A stretch of DNA of 64,000 bases from NCBI GenBank assembly GCA_018389105.1, contig JACATO010000689.1:1032459-1096458 (forward strand), written 5' to 3'. Numbering within the stretch: position 1 is the stretch's first letter; each line of letters begins with the position of its first letter. The stretch is from Nautilus pompilius (lineage: Eukaryota; Mollusca; Cephalopoda; Nautilida; Nautilidae). The notes below the pieces were generated by a model. The model was not told the DNA's origin and made no database searches. It worked only from the letters and a program-made list of their open reading frames with translations. Below, piece after piece: positions 23,078-35,451 of the stretch. Position numbers and translations under genes: made by a program.

Positions 23078-25089
23078 GTGAGTACACGTCTACTTTCATT
23101 GTATTTATACCGTATCTACTGTTACTACATATACAAATTTCTTGGGTTAATACAAAATAAAACATTTAGCCTAAATTTATACTGTATATTTTCAAAAGAA
23201 GATTGTGCCAAATAATATCTTTAAATATGAGACCGAAAACAAAAATTAAATAAACAAGAACACTGACTGTCATCGTTCAGAAGATAAAATAAATGCACTT
23301 GTATGATTTTTTAAAAATATTTATAATTTTTATCTAATTGTGTATAAAATAGAAACTAACAGGAAAATTGATAAAGATGGCTGTATGGCCAAATGTTTTT
23401 TTAATTATGTAAGCTGTAGTTAGATGTATTCAAAGAAAAATGCTTGAATGTAAGTAATCAAACATACTTGGGTGTTATAAAACTAAGGTCTTGTCATTTT
23501 GTCTTCAGCAACCTTGAGATACGACGGACATCCACTCTCTACAAAGAAACAGTGAATCTTACAATTAGTTTTAGTAAAATAAATGCAGTTGTAGATATTT
23601 TAAAAATCCACTATTAAACTAAATTGAATGTAATCATTAAGTCATTTTTACTTCTAGACCATTTTTAACATGTTTTATTTTCCTAAAGTTTCTCATTTAA
23701 TATAAAATACTTTGACTATTATTATATATGGCATCAATGGCTCATAATTGTATTACTCTCTCTATCATTTATGCATTTTCAGTTAATTAGTTTATAAATT
23801 TATATTCTTGCTCATTTTTTTTTCCATTAGTTTGTTATACAAATGTATTTTAAGTGCAATGAATATATGCATTATATATGTGGTAATTTTATATTCCATC
23901 TTGTTTAATGTAGTTGTCACTTTTATGGGTAGCCCAGTCTTTCTAATTGTTTACCTAATTCTCTTTAATAAAATCCTTTGTGACAAAGAATTTGTAAAGG
24001 AAGTAGACTAAACATAAAATATTGTTTAACTTGAATAAGCACATATCTTTTGATCAAAACTTTAAATTCTTTTGGGAAAAAAAATGCTTATTAACCAATA
24101 CTTTAGGTTGTAAATTTGGTTAAAAGTTTCTTCTTAAATTGATTTACTTATCTTGAGATCTGTACAGCCGAACATTGATAACACTGAATTCATTCTTTTT
24201 TCGCAATCTATTGACATGTGACAATACATACATTTATTTTACCATTTTTCAGAATATTCAGAAACTGTCAGCAAATTTCTAAAAAGTGCTGCTGCTTAGT
24301 GGCTGTTTATTAATAAATAATATAAAGATAGCATGAGAATAACTTTCCTGCTGGTGACATTTGGACAGAAGGTAATTTTTATTTGTTACAATTGTCAAAG
24401 TTTAAAAAGAAAATGAACTCTTGTAATATTGTAAACAGAATTAAAACAGACAGCACACATGTGAATACCAGCCACAAACTAAACTGATCTTGGTTACAAT
24501 CTTTTTTTGGTTATTGACCTTTCATTTTTTCATTAGTGTTATTGATGACTTGTGGTACAGTTGAAATAATGCCATGAAATTTGAATATTATTACAGTAGT
24601 GAAAGCATTATCACAGAACTCTTTGTACAAATATACAATAGAAAATTTTGGTTTAAGAACGTGTCAGGAAAGAGTTCTATGTGGATATTTAGCAAGAGCA
24701 AAGGATTGCTTTTTATCCTAATCTGAAAATCATCTAAAAAAGAGTAAGGGTATAGAAAATTTTTTCATATGTTGCTTCAGACTACAACTCTGCAACAATA
24801 TAGCAAGAGATTAAATACTTCTGAGCTGCAGTACCAGCAAAGAAGGAATTTCTGCTACTGTAATCAAAGTAAAACAGCATGCAAATGCAAAACAACAATT
24901 TCATATCTTGCAAATTAAAAAAAAAACATGAATTATTTAACTGTTTATTTTTCTTTCTTTTTTTAAATGAGGAAAAACAATTTGGCCCATGCATGTATAC
25001 ATTAAATTTTAAAATGAATATATTAGACTTTCCAAAGTTTGATGAAAGAAAAATATGTTTAAACATTCATCTGTTGTTGTTTTTTCCAG
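23078..25089. other. intron-like AT-rich sequence
   Basis: No exon seen between PIGQ-like exons 4 and 5. CAG-preceded segments near 23509 and 24252 do not translate to anything PIGQ-like. Confidence 0.4.
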
Positions 25090-25196
25090 CTGTGGCTCAT
25101 CATTCTTTTGATCCAAAACATGATATCCAAATTGGTGGCAACAGTCTTCTTTGTACACACTATTGCTACTGGTACTGAGATCTAGGTCTGTAACAG
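25090..25196 (+). pseudogene. PIGQ: PIGQ-like exon 5 (frameshifted, with stop)
   Basis: After TTTTTTCCAG the frame reads LWLIILLIQNMISKLV, matching LRLLVVAVQGLIHLLV. A later frame reads LYTLLLVLRS, matching LPLYSLGLRLCR, with NSL in a third frame just before. The original frame meets a TAG near the end. The donor is CAG/GTAATA. The C-terminal PIGQ exon (from GVKF onwards) was not found downstream, so the relic is 3'-truncated or its last exon has decayed beyond recognition. Confidence 0.7.
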
Positions 25197-27290
25197 GTAA
25201 TATAAGATTTTTTTTGATTTTACCAGGGTTTAAAATTCCCAGGAAAACATTTGAAAATGGTAGTTTTATGCAGAAACAGACATCAAAGAAATGCTTAGTC
25301 AGTTAATAATACTATATTGAGTAAAGTGTAAAATACAGTGAGCTGGTTACAGCCATTTTCATGCATGAACAATATTTTTTAAATGCTTAATGTAATCCAT
25401 TTTAAATAAGTATGTTGAGAAAATCTAAATTTTAATCTTATGGTTACTAATGTTTGCTTTTTCTAAAAAAAATTTTAATAATTTAAAATTTCTGAATAAG
25501 TCAGTCTGTTTTTTTAAAATAATTATGCTTTTAAGCTGTTCTGATTAATTTTATTTGAAACAGTTTTTTTAACACTATTTCTTAGTTGGATTATTTAAAT
25601 TAGTTTTAAGTTTTTAATCATATTTTAAAATTAATATACAGCCAGGGTTACACTTTAAAAATCACCTATAAAGGACATTGCATGATTTTAGAGTTTTCTT
25701 GATCAAACAGACATTCAGTTCAACCGTTGAATTTGTAAGTATAAATGGATGTTGAAAGGAAAATGATAGCTGTCAACTTTATTTCTCATTTTGCTGAGAG
25801 TGAAAAGAAATCTTTCTTTAAAATAAGATTCCCACCGCAATTAAAAGTGAACCAATACGAAATAACAAGAGGAACCAAACTATGGTTGCAACCATAACGA
25901 GCCAGTGTACTATATGCTGCACTAACCCATCACAGGGCAGTTGCTCCAATTGGGTTTGATGACATGGAAAGTGATTGTTGTTGCTCTGATTTTGTAGTGA
26001 GTTTTACTGGAATATGATTGCTGCTTCCTGAGCTGGTTGGTAGTGTAAAGCATCTTCTCCAGTTTTCCCCATAGGGACTATTGTATTTCACAGCTGCTTT
26101 AATTCAGCAAGTCTGACTTAGAATTACATTGTTAGCGAGTGAAATTTAACTGAAACAAAAATTTATTATTTAACAAGTAATGGATAAAAGAAACTATATA
26201 ATATATATATTTTAAACATGTAGTAGGTAAATGGAAGCTGTTGGGACTGTCTCGATACAATTTTGAAAACATTCCCACAATGCAACACTGAGTGAAACCT
26301 ACAATTAAACAGTATTTTGGTGAGCATTTTCTTTTGGCTGAGTTGTGAGCTGTGTATTAACTTTCTCTTGGCACATCTGAATATTTTTTCAATTATTGAC
26401 CAATAGAATCCAGTTTCAAATTCCACACACATCCCATGCTCAGAGGTAGATTAAGATTTATTGAAGCCCTGTGCACAAAAACGTTGTCCCCCACATCCAT
26501 TAAAACATGAACATATCAAAATGAATTAATAATTAGACCCCTGTTAGATGTTTTCATGCTACATTAATAATAAATCACGATGTGCTCTGTCTAAATTAAC
26601 TGCTCTATTCTTCCATACAGAAGGCCAAATAAAATTACTGGATTTCCATAACAGAATGTCATTTTAGTGATCATATCTCTTGTTTACTGAGAGATATTAA
26701 CAAATTTAATTGTCATCTGTATTATTCCTGTAGCTGTAAAAAATACCCATTTAACATTGTAAACTAAAAGAAAAAACATGCAGGCCACACCAGCTAATAG
26801 CGTTAACAGTGATTTTTATAAAGCGATATACACAATACATCTCAATGGTTTATCATTCCTGAAACATTAAATATCTGCTGTAAATGTATCTTTTTATGTA
26901 CTAGTGAAGCTACATTTTAATAATACTATAGCCTTATGTAACCAAATGTGAAAATATACAAACACAAAATCTCATGAAAACTTATGTCCTGTCTTTTAGT
27001 TGATTGCTTTCTTCTGAGCTTTGAGAGAAGAAAAATTATGTGCAATGTTGTCAAAGTCAGTTCATTGCATCAGATCAGACTCAACTGTCATTAGGGGACA
27101 AGGCATTTGGTGCATTTTGATCTAAGTTCATTTTCATTATCTCTGCGATAATTGAGAAGTTTGTAGATGGTAAGGTCAGGAAAATTTTGAGGTCTCTTTG
27201 CCTTAAGTCTTGCAGCAGTTTGGCTGGAGATTTGCCTGGCTCATCCTATACAGAGAATTTGAACTGTGAGTTCATCAGGAAACGTATGGT
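25197..27290. other. no gene seen
   Basis: AT-rich sequence with a slightly less AT-rich patch at 25850-26080 that may be an old repeat. The open minus frame at 26166-26432 has no family resemblance. Confidence 0.4.
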
Positions 27291-27297
27291 CTAAATC

Positions 27298-27330
27298 AGG
27301 GGTGTCAAACATACAGCTCATTTGCACATC
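27298..27330 (+). repeat. hAT-type terminal sequence, isolated
   Basis: CAGGGGTGTCAAACATACAG resembles the ends of Charlie-group hAT elements (CAGGGGTGTCAAAC). I could not locate a matching opposite end, so this may be a solo or decayed terminus. Confidence 0.45.
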
Positions 27331-28149
27331 CTCTGTAAAGATGATAGCACACACACACAGTAATAGACATTTCGAGCACCTCACCCTGTTGAACTAGTAA
27401 AACAAAAATTGGATCTCATCCTTTATAGCACCCACCAATGTTAATGGTAGAAGATCTGGCGTATAGAAGACTGATTGTGTCGAAACAATTGTTGAGAGGT
27501 AAGTGGCGAGATACACAGGTTGACTGATCTACACATACACACAAACTATAGCCATCAAAGAGAACAGAGGACTGATGTTTCAAGAAAGTACAATTATTGT
27601 ATTCATTTAAAAGCACAATATGATAAATCCTCACCCAACAATAGAACAAATAATAAGAAAAAAGATGAGATATATAAAATAAATAAAGTAAAGCCCAGTA
27701 TCTAATACTTAGTCCTGTATAGTACTAGATTACTCATATTATATAAATCATTATCTCTTTCAAATCAAATCAAGCTATCAGTTTAAATAGTGTTAGTCTT
27801 GGTTGAACGAAGACCAATTCTTTGTTTGGTGCCCCACACACACACCATCACATCCATGAAAACAAGATCGCAGGCTGATCAAGCTATGACTGGATCAGAT
27901 TTCAAACTGTGATGAGTATAAAATACCCAGAGGAATTTGACCTTGTTAGTCTCAATTTACTAGTTGACGACACAGGAGACTGAGGTACTAGCTACCAACA
28001 GACAGTAGCAAGCGAGCCGAGAAAGTGTCAAAGAGGAATCGTGCTCATTGACCGCAATACCTACAAAGGGGATATTATCAGTTAACCACTGCCACACCTT
28101 TAGAATATATATCAAATTGTGCTAAGTATTTTTAATTGAAAGAACTTTT

Positions 28150-28545
28150 TTTAACTCAATAATAAGGACCCATATAATTATGTTATCAAAGAAAAGAAAA
28201 ATAGACAAAGAATCATGTGATTCAAGAAAAGTGGAGAAATTTGTACTACTATGTGGAAGTGAATGCAATGCCAACTTGCTTGATTTGCAACAACAGGTTG
28301 CTGTGGCCAAAGTGTGCAACGTTCAGAGACATTATAACACTAATCTTGCTTTGAAGTACATTAACTTTACTTGGAAGTTACACGAGGACAAAGTTACTGA
28401 ATTAAAAAATTTGTTGAAAAATTAGCAGTCAGTATCATCAAGGCCCTCTTTGGACAAGAGCTTTTTGAAAAAAGAAAGTATGGATATAACTGATGTGACA
28501 CAGCTTGCAATTTTTATTAGAGGTGTTGAAACAAGTGTGCACATT
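28150..28545 (+). pseudogene. hAT (BED-finger) transposase deletion derivative
   Basis: The plus frame from 28180 begins SKKRKIDKESCD and continues KVCNVQRHYNTNLALKYINF. This is the N-terminal BED-finger region of the group that also contains the 34.3-kb element. The first Cys pair has been replaced and only the RHYNTN part is clear. After a stop, DITDVTQLAIFIRGVE corresponds to the first catalytic Asp block, so about 100 intervening residues are gone. Little follows. It is a dead internal-deletion copy. Confidence 0.65.
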
Positions 28546-28935
28546 TATTTTCCTTTATGGAAATATAAACTTTATTCAAATGTGTAGAATAACTAATGTC
28601 ACGATAGATCTATATTTAAATTTTTTAGTGCACATGCATACATGTATGTATATGTGTGTACATGTGTATTGTGTATGTATGTATGCATGTAAACACATTT
28701 GATTGTATCTCCTTCAGAGTTAAAATGGAATTTTTTAAAGGTTACCGTCTCTGAGCGGATTAATACAAAGAAAAATTTCAATACACTTTTCAATTCTATC
28801 TATTCTCGTATGCCATGTAATACTAAGAAAAAAACCCAATACACTTTTTGTGTAATGTATGATGCTTAGTAATGATAATTTTCATGCAAGTAAAACTGTC
28901 TCTTTTCAGAAGTTAAATCAGATCTCTCCTTTTCC

Positions 28936-29067
28936 TACAGGATTTTCATGTATCATGTAGGAATCTTCGGGACAAAATTCAGAGAAATTACAGATCTGAC
29001 CAGAAGTTGGAAACTAAATTGTTGACCACAAAAGAATACAGCACTGAAAAGTTGAACTTTGAAAAGG
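28936..29067 (+). CDS. candidate exon of unknown gene
   Basis: After CCTTTTCCTACAG an open frame reads DFHVSCRNLRDKIQRNYRSD then QKLETKLLTTKEYSTEKLNF and EK, ending at GTAATT. It is charged and coiled-coil-like. The splice sites fit and there is no stop, but I do not recognise the family, and no in-phase neighbour is certain. Confidence 0.35.
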
Positions 29068-32000
29068 TAATTAAACCTTTTTTTTTTTTTTCGTTTGTTA
29101 AAAGTCAATTGCAGTTACAGACAAAGGGAGGTAATTTAATTTTGATATTACCACTAAAAAATAGAGCTGTAAAGCTGCTTTTGACTAATCTAGTAGAGTT
29201 TCTTTAACTTGTGCAGTGGGAAAATGGTAAAATGTGACTACACCAAGAAATCAAAGAGCCATTCTAGAAAGCTAGCTTGGTACCAAATTATTTTGCCATA
29301 GTTGGTTAATCACGGTAGTGCCTATAAAAAAGCTGCTTTCTCTCTCAATAGCCTTTCTCAATAGTCATTAAGTAAAGACAGCAGTATTTTGTCAATAATT
29401 TCTTTGTGAACTGATAAAAAAAATTAAATCATTAGCTTGAATTTTGTGTAACTTAACTTGAAAATGAGTCTCTGAGGAAAATTAACCATAAATCTCTCTA
29501 TTAATGCTTCTGAATAATGTAGAACTGTTTTGTAAACATTTTGAATATCCCTAACCCCAACGTGTGTCTTTATTAACAAACTTCCACAGTACCTTTAAGA
29601 ATTTGTGCAGTCCATTTCAGTATGTATCTAAGAATGCATTAATAGTTATTTATTTGGAGAGAAACCCTTGCGTTATCATCACTTTATTTATCAACTGTTT
29701 GCCAAAGATCTTTTTAGTATAAAAATACAAAATGTACTACCATCTATTTTGCTTAATACTTATTTTTTGACAATACATAGTAGTATTAATAAATCTAAGA
29801 ATTTTATTGGCTGACCATTCCTCTTCCCTGGGCTTCTTGCATCAATTATGAGGGTTCCTTCCCACTCACAGGGGAAACCAGGCCTAGTTACAGTACCACT
29901 AATTCCTTATTAAATGTATAGATGAGCTGTAATTGACATCATGTTTTTATTTCATCTAAACATTTAACTAAAATTACTGTCTCTGTAATACCTATCACTG
30001 GCCTATCCTAAACTAATGAACTGAAGTAAATGCTATGTATTAGCTAAAAAAATTATTAACTTAAGAATATCATTAAAAATGCAATGTCTCCCCACTTGAA
30101 CTCTTTAAAATATTAAACCCATGGTAGTTCCCTTACAGCTACATAATCAGGAATTTTAGAAATAATGTAACAATTCACCTATCAAAAAAAAAAAAACATC
30201 AATGGATCAGAGTAAATTACAAATTCAGTAAATGTTGTCAAATAGGAGATTATCCTGGAACTTCAGCATGTTATTGGATATATTGCACACTCATTAAACA
30301 GTCTGATGTGATGAAAATAATAAAACATACAAAACTAGCTGTCTAAGTTGTCTGCAAACTTAAAATAAAATTAACTGATGATTCACTGATAATCATAGTC
30401 ATTGTAATATTAACACGTCTTTATGCAATACAAGTTCAAATGTGGTTTTGCTTTTCAAAATTACTGTAATAGCACAAAAGTTCTCACTTTGCAGCCATGA
30501 AGTTTGGGAACAGTTTGTGCAAATTTTCTCCTCTTCACATTTTCAAAGAGAATATCTACATAAGATTCTAAAAGGTAAAATGTTAGTTTTCTTTAATTTA
30601 GCAAGTCTGCAATCTATGCAGAAATAGTTGGATGTTCAAATGAAATTCGGCTGAAAATAATATTGCCGTAATTGTATATTGTGTCAGTGTTCATTTGAAC
30701 ACCCCAAGTACTTTTATTTAGGTGTTTAATTTTTATTTTATTAACTTGTCTTTCTAATGATTCTTTCCACATTTTATTTATACAGGTTTAACATTGTTAA
30801 TTTATTTTATGTACACTTAGAAGCATCTCATTTATGATGTGGGCGGAAATTGATTTGCTGCACTATAATTTTGGGAACTGCAATTTTCTCCACAACTTCA
30901 TATGTTCGTCTTCCACAATATCTTTCTTTTTTTTTATCAAATTTATTCTATTCGGCTTTTTTTGTTGCAGATGTTCCAAGTTATTTTTGCTATTTATTTT
31001 TTCAGTAAAGTCTTTCATTCAAAGTACAAATAGCATCGTGTGTTTTCCGATAAAGTTGATTTCTTTTGGCCATTCTTATGGTCAAGGCTTGCAATGTTTG
31101 TGATAGGTTAATGCTGCTTTTATACTGGTATAAAGCACACGACATTGCCAACTTGTCTAAATGTCTGTGAAGGCTTGAGTATAAATATGTTAAATGTGTT
31201 TAGTATTCTTATTTATCTACTGTTTCATAGATTTGTTATTTTAACCAATAATTTAATTACAATTTATGTAGTTGACAGTTACTTGTTTGCTTCCAAAATT
31301 GTGGCTGATCATATTTATGTAAACTTTTAATATAAAAACAAAGAAACAATGGAAAGATATTTAATTTTTCTTTTACTATATGGAACACTGCTGTTATAAT
31401 GGAATGGACCAGATGGGAAAGCGAGAACATTTTTGCATGGAAATAATTCAGATAGCTATCTTCTTGGTCTTTCACAAACTTGTTCAAGTGCAGAAGCTTC
31501 TAGGTGTAGCTGTGATAATGATGATGATGCCACTACACAGTAAATATACTTATTATTAACATTTGGTGTTGGTTTTGTTAGATGACTGCAAACAACTGTC
31601 TTGTCTGCCATTATCACAAAGTCTTAGATTTAATAAATGTCATTTAAATAAACTAATTATAAATTACAAATAGTATGGAATATGAAAGTGATTTTTCAAA
31701 AATTCATTGTGTTGTTTGTATTTTTTAGAATTAAAAAAAACAACTTTTTAAAAATAATTAAAAACAAAAAACAAACACCGGTGAGTTATCTCCCTTAGCC
31801 TAGATTCTTTCTTTTAAATTAGGCATTAGGGAAGATATGCAAGGTGAGTACTAACTGTGGGATAACTGTTTGATGTGTGACTTATAAAGAAAAGGTGAAA
31901 ACTTATTTTTCCCCCTTAAATATTTAATAAATACAGAATACAAGGGTTGGTCATGTTGCTAAATATAATAAAACTATTGTTAGAAAGAGGGAACTTTGGT

Positions 32001-32180
32001 ACTATAACATCAGTCATCTTTCAACCTGAAATGGGGCTTTGAATAGGGACTCAACCCAGGTGGCTTGCTTTTTTCATTAAAACAGGGGCAGCCTGCAACC
32101 TAAAAACATTGTCACTTTTATGTTCTCTTGTTTTTTTTAATGCAAATATTATTTATTTATTCACTCTGATTTTTACAGAC
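29068..32180. other. no gene assigned
   Basis: AT-rich. A segment at 30497-30570 after TTGCAG and before GTAAAA reads HEVWEQFVQIFSSSHFQREY in one frame but is not in phase with 32182. I keep it only as a note. Confidence 0.3.
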
Positions 32181-32968
32181 AAAAGTATGTTTCTGCAGAT
32201 GGATCTTACACAACAGATCTAGATGGTCCCTTTAGATTTGAGCCATTCTTTGTGATGTGCAGGAAGCTTAGAACAATTGTGCAAGTCAACAGTAAGCATG
32301 CTATTTGTTTATAATTAAAGAAATAACCCAATTAGAGCAAAAGATTGAGAATAATTTAGAAATAATATAAGGTTTCAGATGCAAAAGCAAACGCAGATGA
32401 TGCACCATTGTTGGCATTTAAAAATTCACGTTTACTGACAATACATTAGAATGTATCACTGCAGTGTGTTTGTGTAATTTATTATCAGCATTATTGTTTG
32501 ATTTAATATGACAGATGCTAACCATAACTTATTACTTTCACTATGCAAGAAATGTTCATATTTCACTTGCTGTATATTTACTGATAATATAAAGTAGTTT
32601 ACTGCATTAAAGAAAACAAAAAAAAAATAAAAAACTGAAATATTACTGACAAAAGTAATTAAACAATCAGTGGAGATTATTAAAAAGTATTTTGAATATT
32701 ACATTAAAAATATCCAGACATCTTGATTCTACTTATATTGCCGGCCAGGTTTTACACAGCAGATGTCTGATTTGTCTTTGAAATATTATAATAAAAAGTA
32801 ATTTTCATTTGCTCACCAATTATACAAATTCTTAGAAGAGTAATTAGTGTTTGTTTATTGTATGTATATTTTACTTTTTTTTTATTAAAGACGAATCTGT
32901 AAATAGTCAACCTAAACTGGCTATCAATTCACAAGGTGAGGAGGATGCAGTATTAAGCGAGAATTAGT
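32180..32968 (+). CDS. two candidate 3'-terminal exons of an unrecognised gene
   Basis: The first exon (32180-32292) follows TTTTTACAG and reads QKYVSADGSYTTDLDGPFRF then EPFFVMCRKLRTIVQVN, ending at GTAAGC. The second (from about 32891, after a T-rich tract and AAAG) joins in phase: NESVNSQPKLAINSQGEEDA then VLSEN and a TAG at about 32966. An AATAAA lies at 33385. The phase match, open frames and polyadenylation signal suggest the end of a real transcript. The family is not recognised, and it does not resemble the C-terminus of PIGQ. Confidence 0.4.
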
Positions 32969-33765
32969 AATAATTTTCATTCTAACTATTTGTGGAGCGA
33001 GTCTAAAGGTACCTTAAATTTCAGAAGGTAGATGATTTTCATGGCTAACTGTGGAAGATGACTTCACATAAATACTTCCAGAAGTGATCAGGTAACTGAA
33101 ATATTTCCCTGCTTGCACCCTACAGAATCAGCAGTGTAGGTGTAAGTGAATTGCAAAGCTTTGGGACTGTGTGTTTCCTGCCACATTTAAAAAAGGACGA
33201 GCCTCAACTGCTTCCACTAAATGAAATGTAACCAGAGTTTAAACAAAGAAGATTGTTCATTGTTTTTATTTTAATGGACCTAATTTTCTGCTTGACGGGA
33301 CTATCGTTTGGCCACACCGCTTATCATATTTTTGGTTATTCTGGACAGTTATTCCAAGATCCTCTAGGATTATTGCCAAATCAATAAAACGGTTTCTTAG
33401 AAAAATTAACCTGACTTTTATAAATTTATGACACTAAGCTGGAAAATGTAGTTTAAGACCCAGAGGTAAATGTTAATCAACATTTTGCAAACAAAGCAGA
33501 CAGAATGCTAGGAGTATTTATTTAACTAAACTATCAAACAGAAGAAAGTTTGAGTGTCAGTGCATAAATTGTTTAGTTTTAAATGTTTAAGAGGAGACAG
33601 CTGATAGATGTTTTTAAAATGGTTATGAGATTTTAGCATGTGAGCAGATCATTTTTTTTTTTTTTTGGTTTTCTGCAGATACTAGGGCTATCATCACACA
33701 TTAGCTAAGATTTCCTATCATAAAGTATATTGTTTTACTAACAGGAATAAATGACCATTTATGTG

Positions 33766-33936
33766 AAGAGGCATGTGGGTCCATTGGTAGACTGCTGGAC
33801 TAATATGGTTGAAGGCATGAGTTTGAATCCTGGTTTGGACCAGCTCAGTTGATTTTACCTGCCTAGCAAAATTTATACCTGTTCTTCTTCACCAGCTGAT
33901 CAATGGGTTTTCTCTTGTATCCGAGAAAAAAAATGA
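33766..33936 (+). repeat. tRNA-derived SINE
   Basis: Box A (TTGGTAGACTGCTGGACT) is followed about 30 bases later by box B (GAGTTTGAATCCTGG), the RNA polymerase III promoter of tRNA-derived SINEs. A non-tRNA body follows, ending in an A run near 33926-33932. Confidence 0.7.
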
Positions 33937-34299
33937 ATATTATAAAATAGATGTTACAGGTGTTTGTGGTGGAAATTTTGACCAGCTTGCATCTTTACGA
34001 CTGCTTAAAAGCACTCAACCATTCCAGGTTAACTTTGTTGGTCACAAGACAGATACTTCACACTCTCATTCACCACAAAGCTAGCAAGTAAGCTATCATA
34101 AATGGAATGTAGTGCCACCAGAGGGAGTTAAAACAATAGCAGTATTAATAATTTTACGAATCCTATTAATGGCCTTTTCTATTCTTTGGGTACTCTTGCC
34201 TATAAGTCACAGTGGCTTTCTGCCTCCTTGTAATCAATAAACTAAATTCAAATTTTACCAAACTTTATATACCAGACACAAAACGTAAACTTCCCATTG

Positions 34300-34307
34300 G
34301 TCTAAAG
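34300..34307. repeat. hAT target-site duplication, left
   Basis: GTCTAAAG, identical to 37478-37485. An 8-bp duplication is the hallmark of hAT insertion. Confidence 0.95.
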
Positions 34308-34760
34308 CAGGGGTCTCCAAACTATGGCCCGCGGGCCACATCCGGCCCGCCACGTAATTTCATCCGGCCCGCCAAACAAATCCCTGTGTGGTGGCCTTGA
34401 AAAAATAATTATCGTACGACTGGCATCGCTGAATTATTTAAAGCTGGGGCTGCTGACTGGTGGCGCTCAGCCCGAGTCAGTTTCCCTCTCTCTCGACAGT
34501 GTGACGCACAGATACTAGTACTGGTAGGTATGTGCTGTGCATTACAACCAATCAGTTGTGTATAACTGTATATTGTGGGGATGGAGGGCGAGTGGGGCTT
34601 CGCTGTATTCTGTGTGGTTATGTGAGAGAGAGCGTGGGGGTGAGTGAACTGAGGTGTTGATAGGGTTTGATCGCTGACGACGTGTTGCAGGCAGTGTTGT
34701 CATGGACTGCGTGGTGTGTGGTTGTCGCTGGCCGCTCCGAGATGGACGTAGAACAGCTCC

Positions 34761-35236
34761 GTCCACACAAGGGAGCACAAACACTGTACAATATTCTTTT
34801 CTCTGTACTTTGACAATGCCTTCATCTTAGTTATACAAAATAGCAATAATACTATTGTAGCCAAAAATATTGTATGTTTAAAATAGTTAAAATGGTAACC
34901 ATTAAGTTTATCAACGAAAGCTGTTGCCATAATATTTACCACTTTATAATAATACTTTTTAACACCACATACAAGCTGTTTTTTCCTGTAGAATTTATTT
35001 CCACTAATTTAGAAGGCTAAATTTCTACATATTTTAGAGTTTTAAATCCCCGTCTTCATAAATTATTAAGCAAAATTGTTCGTCGAGCAAGTGCTCCTGC
35101 TTTCCATCATGATCGAAAGTAGGAGCATCCAGTAAAAACAGGGAGCATATGCTGCTTGCTCTCCGTTTTGGGAGCAAATTTGGTGTTTGGCAGCAAGTGT
35201 TCCCTAAAACGGGAGCATTTGCTCCCTCGTGTGGAC
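34761..35236. mobile_element. MITE nested in the hAT element
   Basis: GTCCACACAAGGGAGCA at the left and the complement of GTCCACACGAGGGAGCA at the right form near-perfect inverted ends. Inside, GGGAGCA/TGCTCCC motifs recur several times. The flanks (CAGCTCC and TGCTGCA) do not give a clear target duplication. There is no coding capacity. Confidence 0.65.
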
Positions 35237-35451
35237 TGCTGCACACTCCCTCCTGCTATACTGCTCGCGGTGTGCGGGCGCCCTAAGCGTAGTGTTGCCG
35301 AATGCGTTGTGGGAATATTTTTGCTGTTATTTTTTGTTGATATTATTTTTCGTTTGAGCGTCATCTTAATCTGCTTCGATATTCTACTCAACTATATTTT
35401 TGTTCATATTTTTTCTGCTAATATACGACTAATACCCTTATGTTTTCAGAT

